A stretch of 64,000 bases of DNA from Homarus americanus (GCF_018991925.1 NW_024738608.1:4409154-4473153); one strand, 5' to 3'. Positions 1 through 12,340 are shown, numbered from the stretch's first letter. Made by a program: numbers and translations. The notes: generated by a model from the letters alone, not told the origin.

Positions 1-1304
1 AGCTTGCTGTAGTAAGGCTTTTTTATACAGTACTGTATTATTAGTACTACAGTGAACGACTATTCATGGACTTTTGTACTTCATTATCACTCCTCACAAC
101 CTGTCAGGATAGTCAGGTGAGGCAATACTGATTATATACCTTCCCCAGATCTTCTTAAAGCTGTTCTGTTCTGCCTCGCAGGCCTGTTTAGACACGGATC
201 TGAGGTCAGTGCCACATGACCTATCGAGATGTGTTCACTTTGAGGGTGACAGATATACCTCGCTCTCATTGTGTGTGATTCATTGATGGCGTGGATGCTC
301 TCCTTGTATCACTGTTCAAGATAAAGGAACAAATCGTCGAACATGTCAAGGGAATTCTCAGGTTTTTTCTTTCTATATACTTCCTCAGGTGAGCAGTCCT
401 TATGATGTTGTGTTCAGCAGGTAATTATTGGCTCGATGATCTCTCTCACTCGTCATCAAGTGAAGTGAGCAAACACTCCCTGGAGTCAGCTCTAGAGGGG
501 AGACCCGCGCCCTTTCATCCGACAACGCCTTTGTAGTATTCATTACTCTGGTCCGAGCTAGGCGGAGTTAATGAGTCATTCTACAGATCTTAGAAATGTA
601 AACTGGATAATGTCTGGCTAGCGGTGGTAGATGCATTTTGTGTTGGTTTGACTTATATTTGTATCTTGGGGTAAAGGCTCGACTTCATTCTTACCTTGAA
701 CTAAAGTTTTCGTTCTATATTTGTTAATTATTCCGGAAGAAAATATTCTCTGGAAATATGCTTCAACTCCTCTCTGTTATGTGTTTGTGATCATAATACG
801 TTTACTATGATGGAATCCATATCTTCTGAAAACTGAAAATTTCTAGTTCACGAGACCATGGCAGTTAAAATGGGCCTCTATCTACTTAAATTGCGAGACA
901 ATACTTAATACCTCTGTGGACATGAATCTGCAAGTCTTTTTTTTGAGTGTGCATGTTGTAACAGGTGGGAGGTAAATTACAATGAGCATCAGTAAATCTA
1001 ACAATATCGGTCATGGAACAGAGTTATAAGTGAAATATTTCATTCAGTGGCTGACGTAAACATATAAATTATATATAGTTATACACAAAACCTGTAATAT
1101 AACGAATATTTCAAGACTATTGTAAAGTTATTTAGAATTGTATTACTGTTGACCACGGGCCCCTGGGTGGTCGGGCAAGAACAAAGTCCCTACCCGTGTC
1201 AAGGAGAAGCTGTAGACTAGAGGGAATGATTGCTGCATTGGTCTGCACACATGTATGCAGGGTATATGGGAGCGATAAGTGAAACTAAAGGTGATTATAT
1301 CTAT
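1..1304. other. AT-rich sequence without a recognised gene
   Basis: No long open frame, RNA gene or obvious repeat is seen. Two splice-like segments on the minus strand (140-183 and 259-311) were examined and not accepted, because the second opens with an in-frame stop. Confidence 0.5.
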
Positions 1305-1497
1305 TCAGTTGTGCGATATTCCAGTGTAGAGAACCTGTGAGTAGAGGCAAATAGTGGAGTTGAGGTCGGCCAGCAGGAACTCCCTAGCATGCGGGACACT
1401 CATTGCCTGCGGGAGACTGCGGGTGGCCCTCTCCAAATCGGTTGATGTTTTCTCGAGCATGTCTGAGGCAATCTTCTCCACGATGGTCTTGTTGTAG
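1305..1497 (-). CDS. Coding-like terminal exon or gene remnant, family unknown
   Basis: Read on the minus strand from 1497 to a TGA at 1305-1307, the sequence is open for about 63 codons. It gives a balanced, helix-like peptide containing EKIASDMLEKTSTDLERATR and later LLADLNSTICLYSQ. Its base composition is about half GC, while the flanks are AT-rich, and the amino-acid mix is not that of a simple repeat. No Met-initiated frame longer than about 51 codons exists, so it would be an internal or terminal exon, or a relic. Upstream on the same strand lie an A-run and a C-run (1498-1515) instead of a good pyrimidine tract, so the splice acceptor is unclear; CAACAAG near 1490 is one option. I do not recognise the family. 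It could be the last exon of a gene extending rightwards, a pseudogene fragment, or chance. Confidence 0.35.
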
Positions 1498-1515
1498 TTT
1501 TTTTTTGGGGGGGGC

Positions 1516-2070
1516 GTTGGTGTGTAGACTCAGTGTGTAGTCTCAGTGTGTAGACTCAGTGTGTACATTATTGCATCATACAACCTTGCAGCTTCCAACA
1601 CAACACCATGAGAGAAAGAAGCCTCCTCACCTTCCATCCTCACAATGTTATAAAAGTAATTGATTGGCCTCAGACCGCAACACCTTGTATCGTCGTGAGT
1701 TACTCTGTTATTTCCACCATTATATTACTGTTATTATCTCCTCTACCAAGTGTGTCTTATTTATCACCACTTAAATTCGAGTTTTGATGACCATAATAGT
1801 TATTTTATCCCATTATATATATTTTTTTTTTCTGAAACAGTCGATTATTAGAAAAGTGTAGAAACATGACAAAATATTATAGCAAAGTGTTCGAAAAGAC
1901 AAGAATTATTCCTCACTGTCTCTCTCAGGGAAGCGTGTACCTGGCAGGCTTGTACTGTAAGAGGTCGTGAGGCGGAATGTGATGAGGATTTAGAACACGA
2001 CCTCTAAGTGTTGTTGGTGCCGCTCCTGTGTGACCCTTAATACCTTCCAGTCTTCTCTTGCCGCTGACTT
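1516..2070. other. Non-coding, short AGTGTGTAGACTC repeats at left end
   Basis: Positions 1528-1565 hold three near-copies of a 14-bp unit (AGTGTGTAGACTC and variants). The rest is AT-rich with nothing recognised. Confidence 0.5.
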
Positions 2071-2700
2071 TTTTTTTTTTTTTACTGTTCGCTTAGACGT
2101 TTTTGTTGGAAATTTCCCTGTGATGTCTTAAACTTTTCCCTGCAGTTTCTTGGATTTTCCCTGTGATGTGAATATTTTTTTATGCATTTTCTTAACTAGT
2201 CTACTTGATTCCTTTAGACTTTTCTTTATATTTTCTTGTTATTTTCCTGCTTTCTCTTGGACTTTTCCCCCCAAGTTTTCTCTGTTGTTCTCTGTTACAC
2301 TATTCTTTGCTTTCTCTTTGGCTATTCTCTATTTCCTTGGCTAATTTCTTGGTCTTTGGCTATTTTTTTGTCTTTTGGCTATTGTTTATGTTTTGGGCTA
2401 CTCTCCATGTTGTCTTTGTCTTTTCTATTTTCTCTTGAATTTTCTTTTGTTTTTGTTACTTTTCTCTATGTCCTCTTGAGCCTTTATCTGTGTTTGTTGT
2501 TTAGTTGTGTTCTTAAATATCCTCATTATTGTTTTTTGTTTATTGTTTACAGAGTTTCTTTGTGTGTTTACAGTGTTGTTGTTTGTTATTTTACGGGAGG
2601 TACTTCGTGTTATTATCGTCTTTTGTTTTCTGTATACAGAGATGCGTTCAATATATTGTCCTGATGTTTATTTTTTATGTATTCTTAGGCTGTTGTGTGT
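2070..2700. repeat. T-rich low-complexity tract
   Basis: The plus strand is a degenerate T/C-rich run with many TTTTCTTGG- and TTTTCTCTG-like words. Open frames here translate to Phe/Leu-rich low-complexity sequence and are not counted as genes. Confidence 0.6.
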
Positions 2701-2719
2701 TGGTGTGGTGATGCATATT

Positions 2720-3060
2720 GTGTTGCTGTGGTAGGGGTGTTTCTGGTGTGTTGTGGTAGGGGTGTTTCTCGTGTGTTGCTGTGGTAGGGGTCTTTCTCGT
2801 GTGTTGCTGTGGTAGGGGTGTTTCTGGTGTGTTGTGGTAGGGGTGTTTCTGGTGTGTTGTGGTAGGGGTGTTTCTGGTGTGTTGTGGTAGGGGTGTTTCT
2901 GGTGTGTTGTGGTAGGGGTGTTTCTCGTGTGTTGTGTTAGGGGTGTTTCTGGTGTGTTGTTGTGGTAGGGGTGTTTCTAGTGTGTTGCTGTGGTAGTGTG
3001 TTGTTGCTGTGGTAGGGGTGTTTCTATTGTGTTACTGTGGCAGGTGTGTTTCATAAGGGT
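2720..3060. repeat. Minisatellite, about 25-30 bp unit
   Basis: Roughly a dozen copies of a unit with core GTGGTAGGGGTGTTTCTGGT. Variants alternate TTCTGG and TTCTCG, and carry GTTGT or GTTGCT spacers. Copies decay towards 3060. Confidence 0.9.
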
Positions 3061-3721
3061 TGCTGTAGTAATGGTGTTTCATATGACTGTAGTGAACTTA
3101 GTGTGTTGTATGTGACTGATGTTTGTATTTCATGTATCCTTGGTCTGTCGTTCGTTGCTTGTTGGTGTTCGTGGTGTTTCTTGAGGTATTGTTTGTGAGG
3201 TAATTTCGTGAGTTAGTAGTGAGGTATTAAGGTAATCCTGGCCTCTCAGTGTGGAGGTTGTCATGCAGGTATACACTTAACATGCGAAGCCCGTGTCTCA
3301 CCTCCTCTTCAGAACATCCAATTATTTCATGATTACACAAAAAATTTATTATTCTGAGACTTTTAAAAACAAAATGAGACCTAATCAAAGAGTTGCTTTT
3401 CCCTTAATTAAAAAGATACAGGTAACCCTTGTAATTACTACACGTGTTATTGTTGTTAACTTTGTAATCTTTATCATTTTGGGGGAAAATTATGTAAAAA
3501 AAAAAAATTCTACGAGATTGAATACGTAAAGACTGGTTGGTATATTAAAATTAATTACGAAACTTATTGCGTATTCGTTAATTTTGATTTACTGTTTTCT
3601 TATAAGTATTTTCCAATGGGTTTTTTCGTCATTTTATTAATATATTACAGTGATTGATGACATTAGTGTCTTATATAATGCCTTTGTTGTTTACGGATGC
3701 CTTAAGGAATTTTGTATTTAC
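3061..3721. other. AT-rich sequence, nothing recognised
   Basis: One short open frame on the plus strand (3293-3529) is AT-driven and has no recognisable feature. Confidence 0.5.
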
Positions 3722-4021
3722 TTAACCTTACCTAACCTAACCTAACCTTACCTAACCTAACCTAACCTAACCTAACCTAACCTTACCTAACCTAACCTAA
3801 CCTAACCTAACCTAACCTAACCTAACCTTACCTTACCTTACCTTACCTTACCTTACCTTACCTTACCTAACCTAACCTAACCTAACCTTACCTTACCTAA
3901 CCTAACCTAACCTAACCTAACCTAACCTAACCTAACCTAACCTAACCTAACCTAACCTAACCTAACCTAACCTAACCTAACCTAACCTAACCTAACCTAA
4001 CCTAACCTAACCTAACCTAAC
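3722..4021. repeat. Interstitial telomere-like block (CCTAA)n with CCTTA variants
   Basis: About 60 pentamers run CCTAA on the plus strand (TTAGG on minus), the arthropod telomere motif. A block of CCTTA variants sits inside (about 3830-3865), with single CCTTA units elsewhere. The right 120 bp is perfect CCTAA. Confidence 0.95.
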
Positions 4022-4280
4022 AAAGTAATGCCTCTTGATAATTCTTCTTCCTCAGACCCACACAGACGCCAGAATGATCGATTAGCATTAGACAAATACA
4101 TAGACGGGTCGATAGACGCTCTGACAGTAACCCGGACAGGTGGATTGACAGACAGATAATCACAAGGACAGAGAGACGGAAACGTAAACACAGAGCCACA
4201 TAGACGGGTAGACAAATACTCAGACAGAACAGAGAAACAGACAAAGTAAGACAGTGATCCAGACAAACATACAGACATAA
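4022..4280. other. Degenerate ACAGA-rich sequence
   Basis: GACAGA-like words decay leftward from the adjacent ACAG array. The minus-strand open frame across it reads Ser/Cys/Leu/Val low-complexity sequence and is not a gene. Confidence 0.5.

Positions 4281-4350
<70 letters not shown>
4281..4350. repeat. (ACAG)n microsatellite
   Basis: About 17 perfect tetranucleotide units. Confidence 0.95.
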
Positions 4351-4497
4351 CACCTCCCCTAGGTAGCCGTTGTGGGAGACGCAACAGATTCCTCTCCTCG
4401 ATAACATTTTCCCTAATTTTACACTTGATTTATCCACGACGAAGAAGGTTATGGGGCGCGCGTTATCAGCCAGCACCAGCAGGAGGGAGAGGAGGAT

Positions 4498-4765
4498 GGT
4501 GCTACTTGAGGGGGGTGCTACTTGAGGGGGGTGCTAATTGAGGAGGGTGCTACTTGAGGTGGGTGCTACTTGAGGTGGGTGCTACTTGAGGGGGGTGCTA
4601 CTTGAGGAGGGTGCTACTTGAAGGAGAGGAGCACTTGAGGGAGAGGGCGATGTTACTTGAAGGAGAGGAGAACGATGTCACTTGAGGGAGAGAAGGACAA
4701 TGCTACTTGAGGGAGAGGAGGACGATGCTACTTGAGAATGATGCTACTTAAGGGAGATGACTATA
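4498..4765. repeat. Minisatellite GGTGCTACTTGAGGGG and derivatives
   Basis: The left half has 18-bp units with core GTGCTACTTGAGG. The right half expands to about 26-bp units of the type GATGCTACTTGAGGGAGAGG, so the two halves appear to share an ancestor. Confidence 0.9.
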
Positions 4766-5355
4766 ACACTTATGTGGTCGATGACGGTAAGTGAAAGAAC
4801 GACAACTTTACCAGAGGAATTGCCCGCCGCTGGTGAAGAAAAAACGACCTAATTAAGGAACGACCTCGAGTATGGGACGGCTGTTGCTAGGAGACCGAGA
4901 TCAATATCCTTTTACTTAATATCCTCTCACATTTTTTTTTTTACCTTGTTATGTGGACCATTACTCTCTGGGTCGGGTGATCACAAGGAACCTGCGGAGG
5001 CCTCACCTGATATTGTGAAGTCTCTCTCTCTCTCATCAAAGGAATAGTTAAGCTCGACTAATTGTTCAGTCTTGATATAGATAATTTACAGTGACATTTG
5101 TTAATTATGTAACTTGGAATAAATTCGTTATATCTTGAATTGGGTCATTGCTGGCCAGGGCGTGTGACGCATCAGAGTGAAGGACATCAGACACTCCCGG
5201 GGGAACCAGGCGCCGTCAGACACCCACTCCTCCCTCAGGAATCTCTCGACATTTGAGGATTCCTTCCCCGATCAGGACTCTTCCCAGGAGCTCACATAAC
5301 AGGCAGACGTCAGGTATCATCTGAGGGTTATTACACTGATCGGGGGATTATCATC
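4766..5355. other. No feature recognised
   Basis: Ordinary AT-rich sequence with a short CT run near 5020. Confidence 0.5.
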
Positions 5356-5359
5356 TATG

Positions 5360-5447
5360 GGGCGGAGTGGTCATGGGCCGGGGGCAGTCATGGGGCGGGG
5401 CAGTCATGGGGCGGGGCAGTCATAGGGCGGGGCAGTCATAGGGCGGG
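5360..5447. repeat. GC-rich 16-bp tandem repeat
   Basis: Five copies of GTCATGGGGCGGGGCA-like units. The last copies carry CATAGGG. Confidence 0.85.
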
Positions 5448-6161
5448 GCTGCTACACTCGTTGGCCTTGTTGTGGCTTACACCGTCCTGCACCCAACTCT
5501 CGCCCATCACTGGTCTGGTGTGGGCGTGTGTATGAGACGTTGAAACTGTACACGAGGGAGGAACTGTACACGAGGGAGGGTGTTCAAGTACTGAGGGACG
5601 GTATGTTATTGACTCAACTAACACCCTTTGACACTTTCCTCTCCCGTCACTAGTGCCTCCACACCCACCCACACACACCCACACACCCACCTCTCTCTCT
5701 CCTTCATATTTTCCTTCTACACCCACACACCACCTCTCACTACCCACCCATCTCCCTTCCATTAAAAAACACTTCCTCTCCCACCACCTCCCTCCTCCTG
5801 TCCCTGAAACAGATCACGTGAGTAAACAAACACTTAAGTCAGCTGATGTCCTCCACGATCACTGTATCAAAGGATGAGAGTTTTTCACCTGTTGGATTAT
5901 CTCAGAGTATTTTAATCCAAGTTTTAAATAGGATTGGGATTATTATTTTTCCTTGGGATTATGTGGGATTTAGATTATACCCATTAGGATTATTTGATTA
6001 TTGATTTTGTGATATTTCGGATATAAAACCAGGAAATAATTCGCTTTTTATTCAGCGTATTTAATTCAAGATTATTATTGGGAATTTACTCAAACAACTA
6101 TGACCACAATGGGAATGTCAATTAAATATATTGAAAATAATTGTCCTATTGAAAGAAACTG
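5448..6161. other. Non-coding; CCACACA-rich patch then AT-rich sequence
   Basis: Positions 5650-5760 are CCCACACA-rich. The remainder is AT-rich without recognisable genes. Confidence 0.5.
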
Positions 6162-6195
6162 ATTAGGTTAGGTTAGGTTAGGTTAGGTTAGGTTG
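6162..6195. repeat. Short (GGTTA)n telomere-like block
   Basis: Seven TTAGG-type pentamers, on the opposite strand to the 3722-4021 block. Confidence 0.9.
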
Positions 6196-7145
6196 AGGAA
6201 GCATTAAATAAAAAGTTGCTACCAGTTCACAGATCCATCAGTCATCTCTTCACCTGAACACAAAAAACCTTTCACCACACATAACTTGCATTAGCTTAAG
6301 AGAACTTTAATACAGAAACAAATTTTACGACTTCTCAGATCAGCTTCATGGAACATAATGTGATAATGTAAACACGTCCTTGCCATTACTAACACTTTTA
6401 AACATGTTAGTGTGATAAACTATCTTAAAATGTTGATAATGTTAAATACCGCTGATGTTTAGTACTTAAGAAACAGGATATTAATGGTGTAAAGTGGTGT
6501 ATGTTATTGAGATTAAGACCTTTTTCTTTACACTGTATAAAGAACTTCATTCATTATTTTCATCAATGCATAAATTTTAACACAGTGGTGGAGTGGTTAT
6601 CGAACTGGGGTGGCCGTTCGACTCTCTAATGAGGACACAGGTGTAAATAATACCTGGTGGGAATCAGTACTAAGAGTATAACCTTATCAATGGCTTGTCG
6701 TAAACCCCTTATTGGTTCACCTGTCTCGAGGCTACAGGAGGGCTACACCTGTACTGTCTTGAACCTGTTTATGATGTGTGGCGTAAACTTCTCAGGTGAT
6801 GATCTGGACTGAGGCGTAAATATTCAGAGGTAGTAAGTTTTCCCTCCTAAGACACACTATAAAAACACATTGTTATTCCTACCTTCCTTTCTTCATCACA
6901 ATAAATAAATCAGTTAATAAACAAATAAATACTGTCAGTAAATGAATTTCCAGACACAATTCTCGTCATGTAGATTAACAACGTGTATACATGTGGTTAT
7001 GACTATTTGTTGATGTACACATACACCCGAACTTCTCACGTCTACACAATCTGGCGGTCATGTTAGCTCAATCTTCTGCAAGTAATTATACATGTTGCAA
7101 CTGACTCATGTAATGTTGAGCCTCTCCAAGTGTGCAGTTCTGACG

Positions 7146-7148
<3 letters not shown>
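6196..7148. other. AT-rich sequence, nothing secure
   Basis: A weak tRNA-like pair of boxes around 6590-6640 was considered and not accepted. Confidence 0.5.
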
Positions 7149-7183
<35 letters not shown>

Positions 7184-7185
7184 CA
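7149..7185. repeat. (CA)n microsatellite
   Basis: About 18 CA units with one GC interruption. Confidence 0.95.
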
Positions 7186-8293
7186 TGACGTAATTTACAT
7201 CGTCTTATCTATGTAATTGTGTCTGATAACCATAACCAGATCACCAGAACAGTTGTTAACATTATCAAACACCGTAAAACACTCCTGGTGCTGGTTGGGG
7301 GGGCGGGGGGAGGGGACAGGCACATATGTTGTACAAGCAGCTGAGAGTGATAAAATGCCTCGCGGTTTCCCCCAAGGAGCGAGTTGCCAGCCGTATCTCC
7401 TTCCCAAGAGAGGAAACTGTTGTTGTAGGAAGCTCAAACACTTACCGGATGATGTGTCTCAGTAACACACAAAAAACACATACCACATAACCGGCCCTGG
7501 AGCCTCTTAGCTATTCTTAATGCGGAGAAAAACTTATGGTAAAAAAAAAAATCGTTCAAGGTTGAGTTAACATGAGTGTAGGTTAGTGAAGGTTGGGTTT
7601 TAGGATATCTTATACGCCTGAGAGATTCCATAAGCTATTCTGGCATCAACTTTTATCATCCTTACCAAACCAAAGAGATGAACCATAACTTGGGCTCAGT
7701 GTTTTCAAGCATCAGTTCTTCTCATGCTTTAATAATTATTACGAGCATGAGTTTTATTTTATCAGTAACGTAATTAAGTAAATATAAGTGAAGGAATGAA
7801 TAAATGATACTTAATATGAGTTTCAGATTAACTTAATTCTCTTATTTGGTATTTAGGGAGTAAAAATATGGTTAGGTTAGGTTGGGTTGTCCCTGATTGA
7901 CCAAAAAACATTTTTTATACGAGCTACACTTTGGTCCTAAGTCATCAACTGTTTATACTTACTCTCTAAATCTACCTTGTCTCACATCACCATCACACAC
8001 GATATAACTGTCCAGATTCCCTCTAAAGACAACACGTACACACAGTAGAATTAAGAACAAGTGACAAGGAACATTAAGATACCTGACACAAACTTCTAAC
8101 CTGTCACCCGCTCTCAGCCATAGGTCTCCCGCCATCAATCTTGTTATGAATATTTTAGGAGAAAGTTCTGTTAGGTATTCGACTGTGAATCAAGGTCAAG
8201 GGAGAGGGGAGATGCTGACAACCTGAAAGAGAATTTAGTAGAGGGGGTGTATGACTTAGCCAGCGATGTGTCAGTAACTTTGTAGTATATCCC
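7186..8293. other. No gene recognised
   Basis: AT-rich sequence with a small GGTTAGG cluster near 7870. Confidence 0.5.
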
Positions 8294-8343
8294 AGGCAGT
8301 GACACGAGCTGGCAGTGACACGAGCTGGCAGTGACACGAGCTG
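8294..8343. repeat. 16-bp tandem triplicate
   Basis: Three copies of GGCAGTGACACGAGCT. Confidence 0.9.
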
Positions 8344-9328
8344 AGGTATGTCGCTGGAGGTGCCGGGTGTAACGAGTCATAATCATCTCATATTGAAGCC
8401 TCATAAAGTATACTGTACATTACGTGAACGACTGTAGCTGAGTTTTACGGAAGAAAAGCTAAACATGAGAAAACTATCGCCATTCGTAGGTCTTTCCACC
8501 ATCTTTAAATAATAAGCTGCAGCACAGAACCTAACAGGGACACGAGGTTTTAATTGCAATATGATAAGAGAATTTTGTCTTATAACTTAAACTATCTAAA
8601 AGAAAACAAGGTGACTCGCGGACTGAGGAGGAGGAAGAAATGGTTCGCATCATGAGTGGTGCTCGAAGGTGACCTTATTACCTATGATAATCCCTAAGAA
8701 GTTGAGAGATTTTAGGCTTTAGAGTTGACCACCATCTTTGGGGAGCTTTGGGTGAGGAGGTGGACTAGACTTCGTGATCTGCTCATTACTTTACCTTGAG
8801 TTTTGTGAAGCATTTAATACCATACTCCACAAAACACACCATGTGGAGATTACCTTCAAGACTTTACTTAGACCAATGACAGTGCAGTACAAGACAGAGT
8901 GAGATTTGACAAGGTATGAAGGTAAAAACCCTGCATATAATAAAGTACAATAAAACGAGTAACAACGGACCCAACGAACAGTAAGAGACAAAGAGAAGAT
9001 AAATGTGTCATGTGGATAATATGAAGGATAAAAACGATGTTACGGAGAAGAAAACTTTGAAAGAAGAGCAAAGTGGAGAGTTAACTTATCACCTCCTGAG
9101 GCTCGCGGGGGGCTCATGAGGAGTTGGAAGAGGTTCATTGGGGGTTGGGGGAGGCTTGGGAGGGGGGGTACAGAGGACGTATGTGGGAGTGTCAGTCGGT
9201 AAATACGAACGTGCTGAGAGACCACTAAGAAGTGATCAAGTGATATAATTATTGTTTACTTTCATATAAACTTTAGACGATGGGTCAACAATATGGCTTA
9301 AGGATCACCCAACACTGTGAACATTAAA

Positions 9329-9331
<3 letters not shown>
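8344..9331. other. No gene recognised
   Basis: Short minus-strand frames have no family resemblance. Confidence 0.45.

Positions 9332-9371
<40 letters not shown>
9332..9371. repeat. (GT)n microsatellite
   Basis: About 20 units. Confidence 0.95.
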
Positions 9372-9374
<3 letters not shown>

Positions 9375-9503
9375 ACAAGGGCTGATGCTACAATCCTCTC
9401 TCTCTCTCTCCCGTAAAAGGAATAGTTGAAGCAATTATGGAAAGTTACTTTTTAACATTCACACAAGGTGACCAGGGTTCGTTTCCACCTCTGATTGTGT
9501 AGT

Positions 9504-9643
<140 letters not shown>

Positions 9644-9689
9644 GACACTAGTGAGATGCAACAACTTATTACATCATTTAAAATTACAC

Positions 9690-9905
9690 ACAACGCATAC
9701 CTATACACCCACCAAACCCACCCATCTACCCACCCACCCACCACCCAAACTCACCCATCACCCACCCACCCACCACCCACAAAACCCACCATCTACCCAC
9801 CCACCCACCACCCCACCCACCCACCAAACCCACCCATCTACCCACCCACCCACCCACCCACCAACTCACCTATCTACCCACCTTGCACACCCACCGACCC
9901 ACATG
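9690..9905. repeat. CCCAC/CCACC-rich array
   Basis: Imperfect CCCA/CCCACC units with a longer phrase ending in AAACCCACCCATCTACCCAC that recurs about four times. His/Pro/Thr-rich open frames here are low complexity, not genes. Confidence 0.9.
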
Positions 9906-9936
9906 CCTTCCACACCTTGTTTTAGTCAGCAGAACA

Positions 9937-9972
9937 ATGATGATGATGATGATGATGATAATAATAATAATA
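9937..9972. repeat. Compound (ATG)n(ATA)n microsatellite
   Basis: About eight ATG units run directly into ATA/ATT units. Confidence 0.9.
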
Positions 9973-10254
9973 AACTTAACACATGGGAACAGATCATTAA
10001 TAACTTACTCAATTTCATTAAAATATATAATACAATTACCAAGTGTTTCAATGTAGATAATAAATACAGTCATTTTAAAATTTATCATGATTAGAAATTC
10101 TTGTCCAATTAAGAGTTTCATCAATGGTGGAATATTTCTCTCCACAACGCGACACACTGTACTGTACATTAAGGTTACCGTCCGAGCGGGGTTTGTTATG
10201 GCCCAATGTGGCTGAGATTATTCCACAATATTTACCCTTACCAAGAACTGTTCC

Positions 10255-10350
10255 CACCGAAGGAAGGGAGGACGAACGAGAAGGAAGGACGAACGAGAAG
10301 GAAGGACGAACGAGATATCGCCCGGACAAGCAAGCAAGCAAGCAAACGAA
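10255..10350. repeat. Purine-rich 13-bp repeat and (GCAA)n
   Basis: GGACGAACGAGAAGGAA is repeated three times, followed by about five AAGC units at 10330-10350. Confidence 0.8.
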
Positions 10351-10698
10351 GCTACCACTTAGTTCCCCCTTTCCCACGCACTTTAAGCTGTAAATGGAGG
10401 CGTAATAGAGGGTGAAAGGGAAGGAGGGGTGGAAAGGGGAGAGAGAAGGGGGAAAAGGGAGGAGGGGGAGGATGGGTGGCGTGCTAGTGTACAGTACAAT
10501 ATCTGGCGAGAAAATACTTTACGTAATTTTTTTTGGTCACAGCTACAAGTCTCTCCGACGTGGACGAAAAAGACGGCGCCGAGAAAAGCGTTCATCTTAA
10601 GACGAGAGCGGAAGGTCTCTCAAGATGAAACATTACGTGACGGAGGTTGAAATGTTCCAGTTGTTTAAGAATTATTACTCTGAGGAATACACGATGTC

Positions 10699-10767
10699 TT
10701 AGGTTAGGTTAGGTTTGGTTAGGTTAGGTTTGGTTTGGTTGGGTTGGGTTAGGTTAGGTTAGGTTTG
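10699..10767. repeat. (GGTTA)n with GGTTT/GGTTG variants
   Basis: About 13 telomere-like pentamers with T and G substitutions. Confidence 0.9.
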
Positions 10768-11006
10768 AGTGATAAAGGTTCCATCGTTTCGCCTCAAAGC
10801 ACATTCCATCCCAAGAATTATAGAAGGAAAAGATTATATATACCTGGTTTAATCTGCATGAAGGTAACGTTGACCTCATGATAAACTTTATTCCACACAT
10901 TCTTTTGTTATGATGATGATGATGATTTATGCCTCTCTATATAGCAAGAAACAATTATATTAAAGTATCGTTCTGTAAATAACACCTTGTCTCGTTCTTT
11001 CTCTAA

Positions 11007-11340
11007 CAACAACAGTAACAATAACAACATAAAAATAACTAATAACAACAGTAACACCAACAAACACAGTAACAACCACAGCAATAACATCAACAACCAC
11101 AACAACCACAACACTAAAATAACTAATAACAACAGTAACAACAACAGAAACAGCAACCACAACAATAACAACAACACTAAAATAACTAATAACAACAGTA
11201 ACACCAACAAACACAGTAACAACCACAGCAATAACATCAACAACCACAACAACATAAAAATAACTAATAACAACAGTAACACCAACAAACACAGTAACAA
11301 CCACAGCAATAACATCAACAACCACAACAACCACAACTCC
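11007..11340. repeat. AAC-rich array with higher-order units
   Basis: ACA/AAC triplets organised as four larger units of about 64-84 bp, each starting AAAATAACTAATAACAACAG. Units 1, 3 and 4 are nearly identical; unit 2 is shortened. The Asn-rich and Val/Leu-rich frames over it are repeat shadows. Confidence 0.9.
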
Positions 11341-11571
11341 CTCAGCACCAAACATTCCCAAACACTCGACAGTCTACCCCCTCACCATCCCTGCCTGCTG
11401 GTCCTCTGAAGCTGACTGGACAAAAACAGACGCCCAGAGAAAATGAACAGTAATTTACTTGTAATATAAAACACCATAAATTATCCACTGTGTGTTCATT
11501 ACATCTATAACACCAGTAACTAACACCAGAGTCACTGAAGTGTTACGAGAGAGTTTATAAGGAAGAATTAT

Positions 11572-11920
11572 AATGCCCAACCAGATCATTTTTTTACCCA
11601 TTTCCGAAATAGTACCCAACCAGATCATTATTTTTTACCCACTTCCGATATAATACCCAACCAGATCATTTTTTTACCCATTTCCGATATAATACCCAAC
11701 TAGATCATTTTTTACCCACTTCCGATATAATACCCAATCAGGTCATTTGTTTACCCATTTCCGATATAATACCCAACCAGATCATTTTTTTACCCACTTC
11801 CGATATAATACCCAACTAGATCATTTTTTTTACCCACTTCCGATATAATACCCAACCAGATCATTTTTTTTACCCATTTCCGATATAATACCCAACTAGA
11901 TCATTTTTCCCCCACTTCGG
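11572..11920. repeat. Minisatellite, about 39 bp unit, nine copies
   Basis: Core CCCAACCAGATCATTTTTTT followed by ACCCAYTTCCGATATAATA. T-run length varies from four to eight between copies, and C/T alternation marks subtypes. Confidence 0.92.
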
Positions 11921-12134
11921 ATGTTGTTTATAGAATCTCATTTAATTAATACAAAAACTAGATTGAATTTTATTGTTTATTTTGTTATTTTATTTGTGAA
12001 TGTATCTTATTACGTCGCTGTCTTGTTGAGTTACGGTGTTTGAAGACTCAGGTATCGTCTTATTGTATATTATTGATGGGTTGTGTTGAATCATTGAGGC
12101 CCTCAGGTGAGAGTCTTGGGGTTCATACTCTGCT

Positions 12135-12340
12135 GTAAACTCATGCTACTGAGTCTGCTGTGTCGTAAGCTCATGCTGTTCTTAGTGTCTGCTGCGTCGT
12201 AAACTCATGCTGTTCTTAGTGTCTGCTGCGTCGTAAACTCATGCTGTTCTTAGTGTCTGCTGTGTCGTAAACTCATGCTGTTCTTAGTGTCTGCTGCGTC
12301 GTAAACTAATGCTGTTCTTAATGTCTGCTGCGTCACAAGG
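12135..12340. repeat. Minisatellite, about 34 bp unit, six copies
   Basis: Core GCTGTTCTTAGTGTCTGCTG then YGTCGTAAACTCAT. The first copy lacks the middle of the unit. Confidence 0.9.

Noticed and set aside
140..311. Two minus-strand microexons (259-311 and 140-183) with acceptor- and donor-like borders and readable peptides
   Set aside because: The first would start with an in-frame TGA in its only open frame, and the best frame of the second does not match its phase.
4012..4476. Minus-strand 154-codon frame
   Set aside because: It crosses the telomere-like and ACAG arrays; repeated SVCLSVCL sequence is a microsatellite shadow.
6588..6645. tRNA-like A and B boxes (GTGGTGGAGTGG and GTTCGACTC)
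   Set aside because: No acceptor or anticodon stems pair convincingly, and no SINE body follows.
10908..11409. Asn-rich and Leu/Val-rich frames suggestive of a prion-like protein
   Set aside because: They are translations of an AAC triplet array, open in several frames at once.
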